Part shown: piece by piece, positions 46,376 through 58,866 of the stretch
Layout of the letters: the number at the start of each line of letters is the position of its first letter
How positions within the stretch are numbered: position 1 is the first letter of the stretch
NCBI RefSeq assembly: GCF_000264995.1
Contig: NW_006767446.1
Location: 225,555 to 289,554, forward strand
DNA length: 64,000 nt
Direction of reading: 5' to 3'
Source of the DNA: Punctularia strigosozonata HHB-11173 SS5
Taxonomy: Eukaryota; Basidiomycota; Agaricomycetes; Corticiales; Punctulariaceae
The notes under the pieces: generated by a model
Told to the model about the DNA's origin: nothing
The model's database searches: none
What the model saw: only the letters and a program-made list of their open reading frames with translations
Program-made: the position numbers and the translations under genes

Positions 46376-47676
46376 ATGACCTCAAGCGCAAACGCTTCCG
46401 GCCCTGCTCTCATGGCCTGCCTAGCAGAGTTCCACAACGCGCACCCGAAATTGCCACTCACTGCCAACAACTGTACCGGCGGTCTCGTCACCGACAGCCT
46501 CATCTCCTTCCTAAACCTTTCATCGACTGCCCGAAACACCCTATCAGAGATGTCGTCGTGGTCGAACTTCGTAGCCGCGTACTGCCTGAGCCCACCTGTG
46601 TGTTGAATTGTCCTTAATGACATCAGCAGCTGAAGAAGGCTAACAAGTATTGCTGCGTACACTTAGCCCGACGATGGCTGCCCTTTCGGTGTGTGTCCTA
46701 ATCCTGACATTGCAGGTAAGCATTGTCTACTCTGCAACCGTGGATTGCATTACTGACATCTGTGCTAAAAGGGCTATTCGTTCGCATCGCGAGTATGTTT
46801 ATCGCAATCATTTTGTATTCACTGTCTTTGATGCACCACACCGTTTTATAGCCTATATAACGGCACTGTACACCAGTGGGCTCACAGTACCTGATCCAGT
46901 ATTTGGCTCTTACTTGTGCACACTTGCTTCCGCAGGCTACCTGATATTTTACTCGAATAAGAAAGAAGACACCGAGGACGGTAAGCCGTGTCCATCTCAC
47001 CACTTCCTGTGCTCATGATGATATATTTATAGCAATCAAAGGGCACCTTGCCTTAATCGGCTGTCAAGTTCTCGCGGGACTCATTGCTTTACTCAAAGGA
47101 GAGCTCACGCAATTGCACGTCATCATCTTGGCTCTTTTGTGTGGATCCCCGATGACATGGCAGCTAATCATCTACTCGATTGGGTATTCGGAGAGCGTTG
47201 CAGAATACTTCAATCGCTGGGGGCTTCAGACATTCCTTCCCTGTGATAGACGTGCGAGCTTCAATGGTGGAGATGCCCAGGGCCAGCGACAGCATTCCAG
47301 TGAGGAAACGGCGAACACAACAGATTATCACAGTTCGCTCTCCGTATCGTCGATCCGTCGTGACATGCCTTTTCGAAGCATCGGAAAACATATGAAACGT
47401 CTCACACAATACTCCATTCCATTCATAACAGCTGTGGTGGCAACACTTTGGGCCACCGTCGCAGCCATAGGACTTGGCCACCCTCATGCCATCAAATTCT
47501 CCCAACCTTCTTGCAATATCGCCTCAATAACACCTAGCATCATCACCTGTATCACTCCCGTGGGCCTGGTTGTTGGTGGTTGCGTCCAGACTCTCATCTA
47601 CAAACGATTCAGGCGAGCTATCAGAGCCATTCGGACAGCGACGGGTATTGACACTTGTGTCTCTTTTACCATTTAA
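46376..47676 (+). CDS. Predicted multi-pass membrane protein, unknown function
   Basis: A multi-exon gene whose middle I could not resolve. The first exon (46376 to about 46599) starts MTSSANASGPALMACLAEFH and ends LSPP. A second small exon (about 46662-46714) reads PTMAALSVCVLILTLQ, a membrane helix, and has a good GT donor. The last exon (from about 47033) reads HLALIGCQVLAGLIALL, HVIILALLCGSPMTWQLIIY, a hydrophilic loop with AEYFNRWGLQ, then IPFITAVVATLWATVAAIGLG and SIITCITPVGLVVGGCVQTLIY. At least five membrane helices are seen. Between 46770 and 46980 the exon chain is uncertain and a broken gene is possible. I do not recognise the family. Confidence 0.5.
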
Positions 47677-48075
47677 AGGAATACCTCTACATCCCATCCA
47701 GCGTTAACCTATGCTATACAACTAATGATCGCTCAAGCACCAGTCGCGACTGTGATCTACACATGCTACGTAGTTTGGATTACGGCGATGGAGATTTATA
47801 TCAAGGGTATCCCAGATCGGCACATCACATTCTCGTTCGGACAGGTAAGAAACAGCCACTCCGTAACACGCCTTCTCGATGTGAACGCTGACCAAAGATA
47901 TCGTCATGGTATAGTTCCTTGCGTTGTTACCGGTGTGCCTTGTCATGATATCGTACATCAGAGCCATCTGGTCGATGATGATCTCCGTGGAAGACCGTGT
48001 GATAGCATTGGTCTTGGAGGAAGAAGACCGGTCAGACGAATTGGAGACTATGACATCCCATCCTGGATACCCGGG

Positions 48076-48240
48076 TCCTCGTAGCACACCCAACCCTTGA
48101 TACCAAGATCTTCATAGTATATCCCCTCCGGAAACCAAGGTCCTTATAGTACGCCCCTTGCCGGGCACCAAGCTCCTTACGGTACACCCCCCTTCCTGAT
48201 ACCAGGGTCCCAGCCGGGATACCAATATCCTTACGATGCC
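48076..48240. repeat. Imperfect minisatellite with a unit of about 33 bases
   Basis: Four units head to tail at 48076-48108, 48109-48140, 48141-48173 and 48174-48207 (33, 32, 33 and 34 bases), plus a partial unit and a restart to about 48240. Shared skeleton: TCCTTATAGTACACCCC, a short variable part, then GATACCAAG. Units differ from each other by about a third of their bases, so the array is old. On the minus strand one frame is open through all units with a period of 11 residues (TLVSGGDILYE-like), but no gene context supports coding. Confidence 0.7.
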
Positions 48241-49295
48241 CAGGCATTCTGTTGATATAGATGGGGCATAGCATGCAGTATCCGTCATCGAAACCATCAC
48301 CCCGAGGTTGTATCCATATCACGATGATGTATTTGAATTGGATTACACGGCAAATACGTATTCCTTGACGGACCCGCCGAAGAAAGTTGGTCCCACATAC
48401 TCGGCCCGCACAATCTGAAGCTCAAGTACTTCCCGCGGTCGCGCATGCTCCGCGAGTTGGGCACGAGAGCTTGAGAGTGCCACATGTTTCCCGGCTTCCT
48501 ACATACCTCAACCGTGTCAGGTTATACTCGCGATTTCAAGTCGCAATTGATGTCGTCGGGCTTGGATGAATGCTCGTACTTTGGGTGCTGAAAGCAGAAA
48601 CTCGTTCCAGGCCGCTCACGGGAACGGAAAACCGCGACTTGCGAACCTTCCGTGCAGGATCGGTCGAAGTGACAGCACTTTAGTGGGTCCACGCCAAGCC
48701 AGAAGGGGAGACACTAGTCCGAGTATGCGATTATTGAGGCGGATAGAGACGTCTGGCATTTGTTTTGATCCACCGAGGTGTCACGCACCGTAGAAGCCAT
48801 AAGGACGCTCGATGGTTCAAGAAAAGTCGGATAGCGGGCATCACGCAACACAGGACACATTCCATGGTCCATGAAGTCCATGAGGAGGAGACGCAAGGCC
48901 AACAGGTCATCGCTGGTCATCGAGCCCGCATGTTGAGCGACGGCAGCGTCGGGAGTCGAGAGGGAGATCCGGCAGCATCACACTCTCCCGGCCGTACCGC
49001 CGCGGTCTCCCCGAGAAGTGGCCTGGGTCCTATCCATCCCGAAGGCGTGCAAGTATAGCGGATGTCGTACATAGCTGGCGAAACCGACGTCAGTAGCCTA
49101 GCGAAGTCGGCGACGAGCTGGGTTTCCGTTGAATGACTCGGCAGGGTCGGGCAACGGGAGCTCGGGAGGCTCGGCAGGGCGCGTTCCGCTGGCGGGAATG
49201 CAGCGGCGCGGAGTGGCCAAGGATATGCGTTTCCCCGGACGGCGCGGCCGGCGGGGACGGGCGTCGAGCGGATTGGCTGCAGCGGGGATTGACGG

Positions 49296-49309
49296 CGGTG
49301 TAAACACCG
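49296..49309. promoter_or_regulatory. Inverted repeat CGGTGT-AA-ACACCG upstream of aconitase
   Basis: Perfect 6-base arms with a two-base spacer, about 170 bases before the aconitase ATG and between two inverted CCAAT motifs. The CGG ends resemble zinc-cluster factor sites. Its role is not known. Confidence 0.3.
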
Positions 49310-49477
49310 TGCTCCCATTGGCCATCCGGCTGCACCGAGTCCTTTATCACGGGACGCGAGCCAGCGATTCCATCACCGCGCGTTGAGCCGGGGAACTCCG
49401 AACGCTTTTCTTCCCCCTTCCTCTCCATCGTCGTCTGCCAACGCGAGCTCGTCGTAGCCCGCCTCGTCGAGCACACG

Positions 49478-52164
49478 ATGTTCAACCTCACTCAGCGAAC
49501 CGCCCACGCTGTGCGGCGGCTGGCCGCCGGGATGGCCACCGCCGCCGAACGCATCGGTGACACCAAAGTGCCCATGTCGCTCCTCGAGAAGGGAGCGTAC
49601 ATCAACTACCAGCGCATCGAGGACAACCTCGCCATTGTTCGTAGCAGGTAAGCGCGAGCACGGCTTCTACTGTGTGCGTTCGTACTAACTGCAACAGGCT
49701 CAACCGCCCTCTGACGCTCTCGGAGAAGATCCTGTACGGGCATCTTGACGATCCCCATGGCCAGGACATCGTCCGTGGCACCAGCTACCTCAAGCTTCGC
49801 CCTGACGTGCGTATGCAGCAGCTTGCGCAGATATATGCGTGTCTAACACCTCGAGCAGCGTGTTGCGTGCCAGGACGCTACGGCTCAGGTTAGTCCGGTC
49901 GCTATCTTTGTGATTCGCCTTCTGACGTCATATTCCGCCTTCCATTTCAGATGGCGCTCCTCCAGTTCATGTCGGCTGGCATGGACACAGCGGCGGTCCC
50001 AACTACCGTCCACTGTGACCATCTTATCGAGGCGCAGATCGGCGGTGTGAAGGATCTTGCTCGCGCGATCGACATCAACAAGGAGGTCTACGACTTCCTT
50101 GCCACGGCTACGGCTAAGGTGAGCAAACTGTCACAGGCTCATTTCATCATCCCTTACGATGTACTTCAGTACGGTCTCGGTTTCTGGAAACCCGGTTCTG
50201 GAATCATCCACCAAATCATCCTCGAGAACTATGCCTTCCCCGGTGGTCTCATGATCGGTACGGACTCGCACACCCCCAACGCCGGTGGTCTCGGTATGGC
50301 CGCTGTCGGTGTCGGTGGCGCGGACGCGGTCGACGTTATGGCTGGACTTCCTTGGGAACTGAAGTGCCCGAAGACCATCGGTGTTGAACTTAAGGGCAAG
50401 ATCAGTGGCTGGACTACACCTAAGGGTACGTTGTCTTGTCACCAGTATGGACCGACCATCTGACCTTCCCGTAGACGTCATCCTCAAGGTTGCTGGCATC
50501 CTCACGGTCAAGGGCGGCACTGGCGCAATTGTTGAGTACTACGGCGAGGGTGTTAATTCGTTGTCCTGCACGGGTATGGCGACCATCTGCAACATGGGTG
50601 CTGAGATTGGTGCGACCACGTCGATCTTCCCCTTCAACCACCGCATGCAGGACTACCTCACGGCCACCAAGCGCGCGGACATTGGCGAATACGCTCAGCG
50701 CTTCTCGCACAACCTCGTCGCGGACAAGGGTGTCGAGTACGACCAGCAGATCACCATTGACCTCAACGAGCTCGAACCCCACATCAACGGCCCCTTCACC
50801 CCGGATCTTGCTACTCCCGTCTCCAAGTTCAAGGATGAGGTCATCAAGAACAACTGGCCAGCCGAGCTCAAGGTCGCTCTCATTGGTTCTTGCACCAACT
50901 CGTCGTACGAGGACATGTCCCGCGCCGCTTCCATCGCCAGGCAGGCGTCCTCCCACGGTCTCACCACCAAGTCCAAGTTCACTGTCACCCCCGGTTCCGA
51001 GCAGGTCCGCGCTACCATCGAGCGTGACGGTCAGATGGCCGCCCTCGAGGAGGTTGGTGGTCTCGTCTTGGCAAACGCTTGCGGGCCCTGCATCGGTCAA
51101 TGGGACCGCAAGGACGTGAAGAAGGGCGAGAAGAACTCGATCATCACCTCGTACAACCGTAACTTCACCGGCCGTAACGACGCAAATCCCGCCACGCACG
51201 CCTTCGTCGCCTCCCCCGACATCGTCACTGCGTTTGCGTTTGCCGGCGACCTCCGCTTCAACCCCCTCACTGACGAGCTCACCGGCGCCGACGGCAAGAA
51301 GTTCAAGTTTGACGACCCCAACGGCCTTGAGCTCCCGCCCAAGGGCTACGACCCCGGACAGAACACCTTCCAGGCCCCTCCTTCCGACCGTGCTTCCGTC
51401 CAGGTCGCTGTTGACCCCAAGTCTGACCGTCTCCAGCTGCTTAAGCCCTTCAAGCCTTGGGATGGCAAGACCCCGACCGACCTCCCGATCCTCATCAAGG
51501 TCAAGGGCAAGTGCAGTACGTATTGATCTTTCCTTAGACTTCTGGTGATTATCATCGCTCAATCGCCGCTCCACCTATAGCGACCGACCACATCTCCGCC
51601 GGCGGCCCCTGGCTCAAGTACCGCGGCCACCTCGAGAACATCTCACAAAACTGCCTGATCGGCGCAATCAACTCTGAGAACGGCGAGGCGAACAAGGTTA
51701 AGAACCAGATCACGGGCGAGTACGGCGCGGTGCCGGCGACGGCGGCCTACTACCGCGACCACGGCATCAAGTGGGTCGTCGTTGGTGACCACAACTACGG
51801 CGAGGGTTCGTCGCGCGAGCACGCCGCGCTCGAGCCGCGTTTCCTCGGCGGCCTCGCGATCATCACCCGCTCCTTCGCCCGCATCCACGAGACCAACCTC
51901 AAGAAGCAGGGCATGCTCGCCCTCACGTTCGCCAACCCGGACGACTACGAGAAGGTCCGCCCCGACGACCGCGTCGACATCCTCGGCCTCGAGACCTTTG
52001 CGCCCGGCAAGAACCTCACGCTCCGTCTGAAGCACTCTGACGGGTCGCAGGAGGAGCTCCCGCTCGCGCACTCGTTCAACGAGGGCCAGATCGAGTGGTT
52101 CAAGGCAGGCTCCGCGCTCAACCTCATGGCCGCCAAGGCGAACGAGGCTAAGGCCTCCGCATAA
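49478..52164 (+). CDS. ACO1: Aconitate hydratase, mitochondrial
   Basis: Seven exons (49478-49647, 49698-49806, 49859-49888, 49951-50118, 50170-50425, 50475-51515, 51581-52164) give 785 residues, the normal length. The enzyme isomerises citrate to isocitrate in the TCA cycle using a 4Fe-4S cluster. The cluster cysteines are C384 (GSCTNSS), C447 and C450 ([10 protein letters not shown]). Also present are [11 protein letters not shown], the TTDHISAGG start of the swivel domain and [14 protein letters not shown]. The first 25 residues are rich in Arg and Ala without acids ([19 protein letters not shown]), a mitochondrial import signal. Exon 3 is only 30 bases and encodes [10 protein letters not shown], which the family requires. 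All introns are GT-AG. Confidence 0.97.
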
Positions 52165-52663
52165 GTTTTTGCTTTCTTGCATAGCAATCAAAGATGTACG
52201 GATGGCACGTGCCAGGAGCGGGAGTCAGTCTCGCTCCTGTATGCCTTTGCCATCCCACAGTAGATGAAATGGGCTGCTTGCTCTCAGTCAAAGTGTCTCT
52301 GGTCTCTTAATCACGCTCTCGGCATCTCCTTTTTTTTATATCCCTGTGTTTTATTGCCTCCATCCCTGACGCATGCTGATTATATCCGAGCTTCTCACTA
52401 GTCTAGTTACACTTGTTACCTACGCTAGCAGTCGTGGACGATGATCACGAAATGAAAACGGATTCGGAAATCAAATTCGGGTTGCTCGAGCGTTCGAAAG
52501 TGTGAGTACATTTGCGTTCACCGAGTGTGGTATGTACGTATGTTACATGGTGACTGTAGCGTATCCGAACGTGGTTCCTTCCAGTCCTCGAGCTACCAGC
52601 ATAAAGTGGTGTGCGGCGTCTCGGGTCTTCTTCAATGAGCGCGAGCTGCGTAGATCATGCGTC
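52165..52663. other. Intergenic between convergent aconitase and importin genes
   Basis: 500 bases, T-rich in parts; presumed 3' UTRs of both genes. Nothing else seen. Confidence 0.4.
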
Positions 52664-55600
52664 TCATGAGCTCAGATACTCCCGAGCAGACAGTCGGGCC
52701 ACGTACCCAGCCAATGCTTTCACCAGTTTCTCTTTCGCTTCCGGCCCTGCTTTCGACTGCGGGAAGTCCTCCTGCACGACAAAGAGCCAGCGACAGTCAG
52801 CCGCAGACAAATCGTAAGGTGAGCGCATGTCCGACGTACCGCGAAGAGGATCTGCGGTATCCACGTCCTGCATTGCTCCGGCCACCTGCTGAGCAGCGTC
52901 GAGAGCAGCTCGATGAGGTTCGGCGTGCACGAGCGCGGGGCGAGCCCCGCGAAGCCGCTCAGGATCGCGCGGAGGATAGCGTAGCCGTACGTGAGCGCGA
53001 GGGTATCTTTCATCTCGGTGACTTCGTCGCTTGACGACGTCCGATTGACGAGGGAGGCCTGGACGTATCAAAGTGAATATTCCGTGCGTATGTGTAGCAA
53101 GTCGTGCGGCCCGGACGTACGAGGAACGTGGAGGCGGAGACGAGGGCGTAGCGCTCTTGTAGGGAGAGCGCTTGGATGGCGCAGCGCATGAGAGAATCCA
53201 GGTGGCCTGGAGGTAGTCTGTAGAAACTCGCGATGAAATGGATCGCGATCTGGGCCCCGTCAAATATGCATACCCTGAGCCTGTACGTGACATGCTGACC
53301 TTTTCCATGCAGTCGAAAAATGCCTGGACGATATCCGGGTTCTGCGAGGGAGACTTATGAGGTCGAATCTGAAGGGGTCACGAGGAGACGTACTGCTTCC
53401 ATGGCTCCCGCTTGCCCGAGGAAGTTGAGCGACGTTTGTAGAAGAACTGGCAGTAAGCTCCCTACAATCGCTTGCGCTTCAGGATTGGGCGCAGGCTTGA
53501 ATGTCGACAGCAGTGGCGGCGGGTTCAGCTGGATCATGAGCATACTCGCCAACGATAACCATACAGCTGTCAGCTGTTGTTGCGCAGCGAAGCACACAAG
53601 CTCCAGCAATGCCCCAGGCGGCAACGATATAATCGTCATGTCTGCATATAGTGCAGTGATGGATTTGAACAAGTCGCTTAAAGCCTAGCGAGAGGTTAGT
53701 CAGTCCCGCACAGCGATAACGGAGAGTAAGCTTTCGTACATCGCTGATTGCCGCATCGGAGGACCAACGCTTGACAGTCTCCTGGACAGCACCTAGTATT
53801 GACTCCCGAAGCTTGACCATCCGAGGATTTTGTCGAGCAGCTTCCAGTTGTCGAGTCTCCGCTTGGATCTCGGCTTCTTCATCGGAAGATAACAATGAAT
53901 CGGTCATACGCGTCAAGCCCTTAGCCACCCCCGACAGTGTTTGTAGCTGGACTATAGCCATTGCCTGAGCATCTTCCACAGCCTACGACGTGACCTCAGA
54001 CCAGCTCTGTACTGCGCGGATGATGGGAGTGCTTACCTGTGCAGGCAACTGTAACGCCTGCCACAGCTTCGCCACTACCGGGCCGACCATACCGTCGATG
54101 GGCTCGATTTCTTGCTCGGGAGGCAGAGCTTGTATCACGCTAGCTATCGACTGCAGTACCTTGCTCTTCTCCGTATCCTAACCGCAGATCGCGCTCAGAT
54201 AGATGAACATTGACTACACGCACGCTAGCACATACCGGCACACTAGACAACCCTGCGTTGAGCTGGGCGAAGGCGCTGATATGAGGCGCAAGTGCCGCAC
54301 GATTTGCATCACATAGTTCGCGAAGTGCGTTTGCGGCATGCAAGCATAGTCCTGGTTCGCTGAGAGCGGCCACAACGTACGAAACGGCGTTCATAAGCAG
54401 AGAGGTTTGCTGGGTAGATGTCGGAGGTAACGTCGATTGCGTCATGAACCAAGTTGCATATTCACCTGCATCGGGAATGAGAATATGCATCTGTGTGCGG
54501 ATGACGGGAAAACGTACCGATAAGGCCTAAGGTTGTGCGGCGTACGCGATCATGACTGGAAGTCGGCAAGCGACCTAAGATATCGGGTCCAAAGAGGCGC
54601 TCTAGATGGGCGTTGGGCTCTACGGGAACAGCCTCTTGGATTGACATTATTGAGTGTAGCGTCGCTTCAATCTCCTACAGCCCGTCTTACAATTGGTTCT
54701 CGAAGTTGGAATCGATAAAGCTGACCTCCCATTCTTGCCCGTTCTGATTGCGCGCAAGCCGCTCTTCCAGGTCAGCCAAGTACAGTCCCAGCATGTCGTC
54801 CCGGAGTATATAGTAGCTGATCGTGGTGTGTCAGCATCAAGCAGAATTGTGACAGGATAGAATGAAATGCTTACGCGTTGATTAAGGTATCACCGACATC
54901 GCGTCGATAGCTGGAAGGAGAGCTATCAGTCGACAAGCTCAAAGAAGAGCAAGCGAAGCGACTGACACCTGGAACTTGTCTTGTAGGTCTGCACGAGGGG
55001 TGTGAATATCAATATCGTCTAGGAAAGCGGTAGAGCCATATCCCACCTTTCGTCCAACTGCTCAGCACCTTCGTAGGTGGCCACACGATCTTTCGCCTTA
55101 GTACGGTGACCAGCTCTACGTACACCGCTTTCGCGACCTGCCATTGATCTTGTTCCTGCTTGTCGGTGGTACTTCCGCTTTTACTCCGGTTTACTTGCTC
55201 CTCCTGCTCCGCGTCGAAGTCGTATTCGACACTCCACAATGTTTCCTGGAACAAGTACCAGAACCCAAGCGTACTCTCGGAATCTTCCTCGTCCACTCCG
55301 TAATACCCGGGAAGGGAGGTGTAGGAGAGCAAAGACCGCAAGAATGTTTGGACTAATTGGCCCTTGGTGGCTGAAACAACCGGTTGAGATTGTAGCGAGG
55401 GTTCCATATGCGCGTTCGAGGCAAGATTGTTCGCGAGGTATTGTATCGAATGATCTCCGAGCGCCACGAGGAGCTTGCAGAACGAGTGAGAGACATCGTC
55501 GACGATCCCAGCTGTGTGACCATGACCATGTAAGCGGAGGTTCGGCGAAGCCGGAGGTGATCGCACAATTTAGAGTTTCTTGGATGATGGTGCCTCCCCA

Positions 55601-56981
55601 GCTCGCGACCCACTGGAGCAAAGGTTCGGTAAGGGTCTTGACACCAGCACCGTCCGCCATCGATGAGTTGGACATTATTTCCTGAAGCGCGTCGGAGGCG
55701 GGCACGAAGATCGACTCGTCGAACTCGATGCCTTGCTGGCCGGGGGTCGTCACAGGCGTTAACAACGAGATGAGAACAGGGATGAGTGGGGTGATGTCGC
55801 TGCAAGAGCGCGAGTCAACATCGGACGGGAAGGAGAGAACTCGAGAGTGTACTTTGCTGGTAATGTCGGTAGCCATGCCTGGAAGCACTTCAACGCAGCG
55901 TGCGACTCGTTCAATGAAGAAGTGGTAGTCGTTCGCTGCATGCGCTGGGTGGCGGCATTGCCTACTGAGGACGAGATCGCCTGCATGACGAGCGGTATAG
56001 CGTCCATCAAAGACTGTCGCATACGTGACCTAGGCGTTTCGGACGCATCAGAGGCAGGACCGCGAGTACATGGCTGATTGACGAACCTGTGAAATCCAAG
56101 GAGATCCGCTCTGTCGACTTCCTCCGCCACGATGGAGAGGAAGTCCAATATCTGTTCGGCAGAGGCTCCGCGGCTGGAAAATGACGTGCAACAAGACACT
56201 ATCCAGTCTGACCATTCGCTTTGCTCTGCGGGTACGAGCTTCAACGCGAGTGATGTGACCTACGTGGCACCTGTGGTCAGCGCGTTCGAGAAAGACAAAG
56301 GCATGGGACAGGGGAGTACTTGGCAGCGTCAGGGAAGAGTGGCAGATCGGTCGCATGGGTGCTATGCGTGAGGTATCAGCATGCGTTTGCTGGGAACCAC
56401 GTTGGATGTAGCTAACGGAGAGACACCTGTATGCGCGGAGCTTGATCCTTCTGCCACTCCCTGATATGCACGAATATGATGTCGAAAGGGTTCGGTGACA
56501 CTTACGGCGACAGATAGTTTCCTCAAAATCACTTTGTTCCTGCCGAGCACCATTGATCCACCCGTCAGTTCCACCAGCAGATCCTTCAAGTCAAGGGCAT
56601 TGTCTTTCGGAAACGAATCCCTGTAATGATAGGGATAAGTAGCGACCCGAGGAGGGGAAGAACATCGCCAGGAAGCCAATTACCAATCTCGTGCTATCTT
56701 CACCTGCGCTGTATGCGCTCCGAAGAATTGCACATTCGGATCCGGATCCTCCAGGAACGGCACGACAAGTCCCCATGCCTCGGGCCGTTTCTGGATGTCG
56801 AAGAGGTCTTGCTGAAGGGTCCTTTGCGCGTCCGCCGAGACATGGGCTTGCGGTGAATACGCTTGTTGGATGAGCTACAAGCTTCGGATTCAGGAATGTC
56901 GAACGAGCGCGGTTATTTCTTTACCTGAGCTGCCTGTTGTACGTCGACAGGCGCGAGTGTCGGTAAGAAGGTAGTGTTCAT
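52664..56981 (-). CDS. Importin-beta family karyopherin, importin-13/Kap122-like
   Basis: A long minus-strand gene with about 15 exons; start ATG at 56981, stop at 52664. The first exon (56981-56925) reads MNTTFLPTLAPVDVQQAAQ, the second (56874-56684) LIQQAYSPQ to QVKIARD. The N-terminus fits importin-13: RPEAWGLVVPFLEDPDPNVQFFGAHT, then SFPKDNALDLKDLLVEL and NKVILRKLSVAL, which correspond to the first HEAT repeats that bind Ran-GTP. The rest is a chain of amphipathic helices (for example ANALRELCDANRAALAPHI, TLGLIG) as expected for a HEAT solenoid of roughly 1000 residues. It carries proteins through nuclear pores. The exact borders of the middle exons were not all fixed. No break was noticed. 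Confidence 0.85.
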
Positions 56982-57401
56982 AATCGGTTCGCTGTTATGG
57001 GCGCCAAGAGCGCCTCAGAACGGAGTCACAGGCCACTGAAATGCGTTCGCAAGCAGCCCGGCCTAGTGTCAACGTTCGAGAGTCAAAGATGCAACGATAT
57101 GCTAGGTTCCCAGGTCAGTTGACGAGGTCGTCGTGGTCGATTAAGCAAGAGACATGGTCAGCAGCCACATCTTGCCAAAGGAGAAGTTTGGACGATGAGG
57201 ATCGGCAACCATGGCCACCTTGCCTCACCGGCTATATACAACATTACTACATAATGAGCCTTGACATACTGGCAATGGATCTCATACGATCTCTTCAACG
57301 GGACACGGAACATTTCCGCATAGTCTGTGTAAAATATACTATAACATTTTATTCCAAAATACTTTTCCTCCCTGCGACCCGATGTTTCCAAACCCCCAAC
57401 T
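56982..57401. other. Intergenic between importin and DUF6534 gene
   Basis: 420 bases. The distal part, about 57230-57370, is AT-rich (ACTATAACATTTTATTCC) and probably the 3' flank of the DUF6534 gene. No gene seen. Confidence 0.4.
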
Positions 57402-58866
57402 CTAAACGTCGGCGCGGAAATGCGCCGCGCCGGGCACCTTGAACCGCGGCATCACCTTGTCGTCCGCCTCGATCGGCGATGGGTCCGTGGTCGAGTGCGA
57501 GTGGCCCCGACCGTGCAGCGGGATGACGTCCACGTCGCGATACTTGTCCTGGGTAACGGTGATCGATATCGGGCCGCGCGAGCGCGAGTCGATGTGGACG
57601 CCGCCCGAGGAGCTGGTCACGCCCCGGGAGGAGTTTTCGGCGCGCTTGCGGATGGATTTCCGGGCGTTGAGCATGGCGAGGAAGGAGTTCATGTAGAGCT
57701 TGGTGATGAGGAAGTCGAGGCCGAGGTAGATGAGGTTGTTGGGCATGATCGCGTACTGCCTGCAGCGTTTAGCGGGCAATCGTGCGACGAGTATGGGCAG
57801 CACTCACGATGAGCACGATGGCCAAGGAGCAAGCACTGGTCAGAAGTCCCGTGCTTAACACCCAGAAGATAAGCATGTTCAACATCGAGTTAGTCCTGCG
57901 ATGAAGGTCAAGACACGACGATCATTCGCGGTGCAGAAGGCGAAACTCACGGTTTGAACATGGATTTGCCCATTTGGAGGTAATAGCACATGCAGGTGGA
58001 TAGCAAGATATCTATCGCGGTTGCTGTGCTAAACGACGCATATAGCGCCCACTGAAGACGGTTCGTCAGTCCAGGAATGACGATGAATACGAGAGAACGT
58101 ACCCTAGCATCGTGAACGCCAGAAAACGTCTTGATCTTCGCGACTTGCACCCCTGCGGCAAGCGCCACGCCCCATGCTGCGACCACCGCAACACCCTGGG
58201 TGCGACGCGTTAGAATAAGAGAAGTCGGTCGCATTGCCGGAACCGCGTACTCACCACGATCCCCGGAATGAATTTTCTTCCTCCGCTAAGACGATATATT
58301 CTGATGGCGTATAGCGTCTGCACTGTCGGTAGCATGATGTCGGTGAGGAAGTTTTGAACCTTCATGCTCCTGATCGTACTGCGTCAGGAAATGATGTTCC
58401 AGCAAGCATGCGTGAGGGGCGTACCAGATGAAGTTGTCGAGTGCTACAGGGTCACCCCAGTTGGAGACGAGGTAATAGTACACGGCATGGCAATTGAACC
58501 CGAGGATGAGCGCGTCCAATATCCATACAAAGGCGACCTGACGAACGGATAAGAGGCCCGAACACTATGAAAAACTGCAAAATCCTGGTACGTACAGCTG
58601 CCTTGAGCGATCTGCTGTCGTTTTCGTATCGGTTGTAGTAGTAATACAGTTGCAAATTGCTGGTGATACCGAACGCGAATGAGCAAGGTCCGTGGCGGGG
58701 TGGGGGAGTAGGCGATACGCACGAGATGCCAAATAATCTGACAAAGGGGGAGAGCAGGATCAGCGTTGATTAACCCCTGGATATGTGAGCACGCGCACAT
58801 TGCGGACGCCACGAGTCCTATAAAGGTAGCACCGAAGGTGTTGTCCATCGTGACAGCAACGGCCAT
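57402..58866 (-). CDS. DUF6534-domain seven-helix membrane protein
   Basis: About seven or eight exons on the minus strand. The start at 58866 reads MAVAVTMDNTFGATFIGLVASA. Further exons give LQLYYYYNRYENDSRSLKAA, DALILGFNCHAVYYYLVSNWGDPVALDNFIW, YAIRIYRLSGGRKFIPGIVV, GVAVVAAWGVALAAGVQVAK, TATAIDILLSTCMCYYLQ, LNMLIFWVLSTGLLTSACSLAIVL and MPNNLIYLGLDFLITKLYMNSFLAMLNAR. This order is exactly that of DUF6534 proteins, a very large mushroom family with seven predicted helices and no proven function. The last exon adds a hydrophilic tail of about 90 residues with a Ser-rich basic start and a HGRGHSHST segment, expected in the cytosol. Confidence 0.85.

Larger units (their letters stand above)
47677..49477. 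other. Intergenic before the aconitase gene
   Basis: 1.8 kb without a recognisable gene. It holds the minisatellite at 48076-48240 and, in the last 300 bases, a GC-rich promoter with two inverted CCAAT motifs (ATTGG near 49272 and 49316). Confidence 0.4.

Noticed and set aside
50420-51574. 384-residue frame antisense to aconitase
   Set aside because: Shadow of the large aconitase exon; low-complexity Val/Gly/Glu composition.
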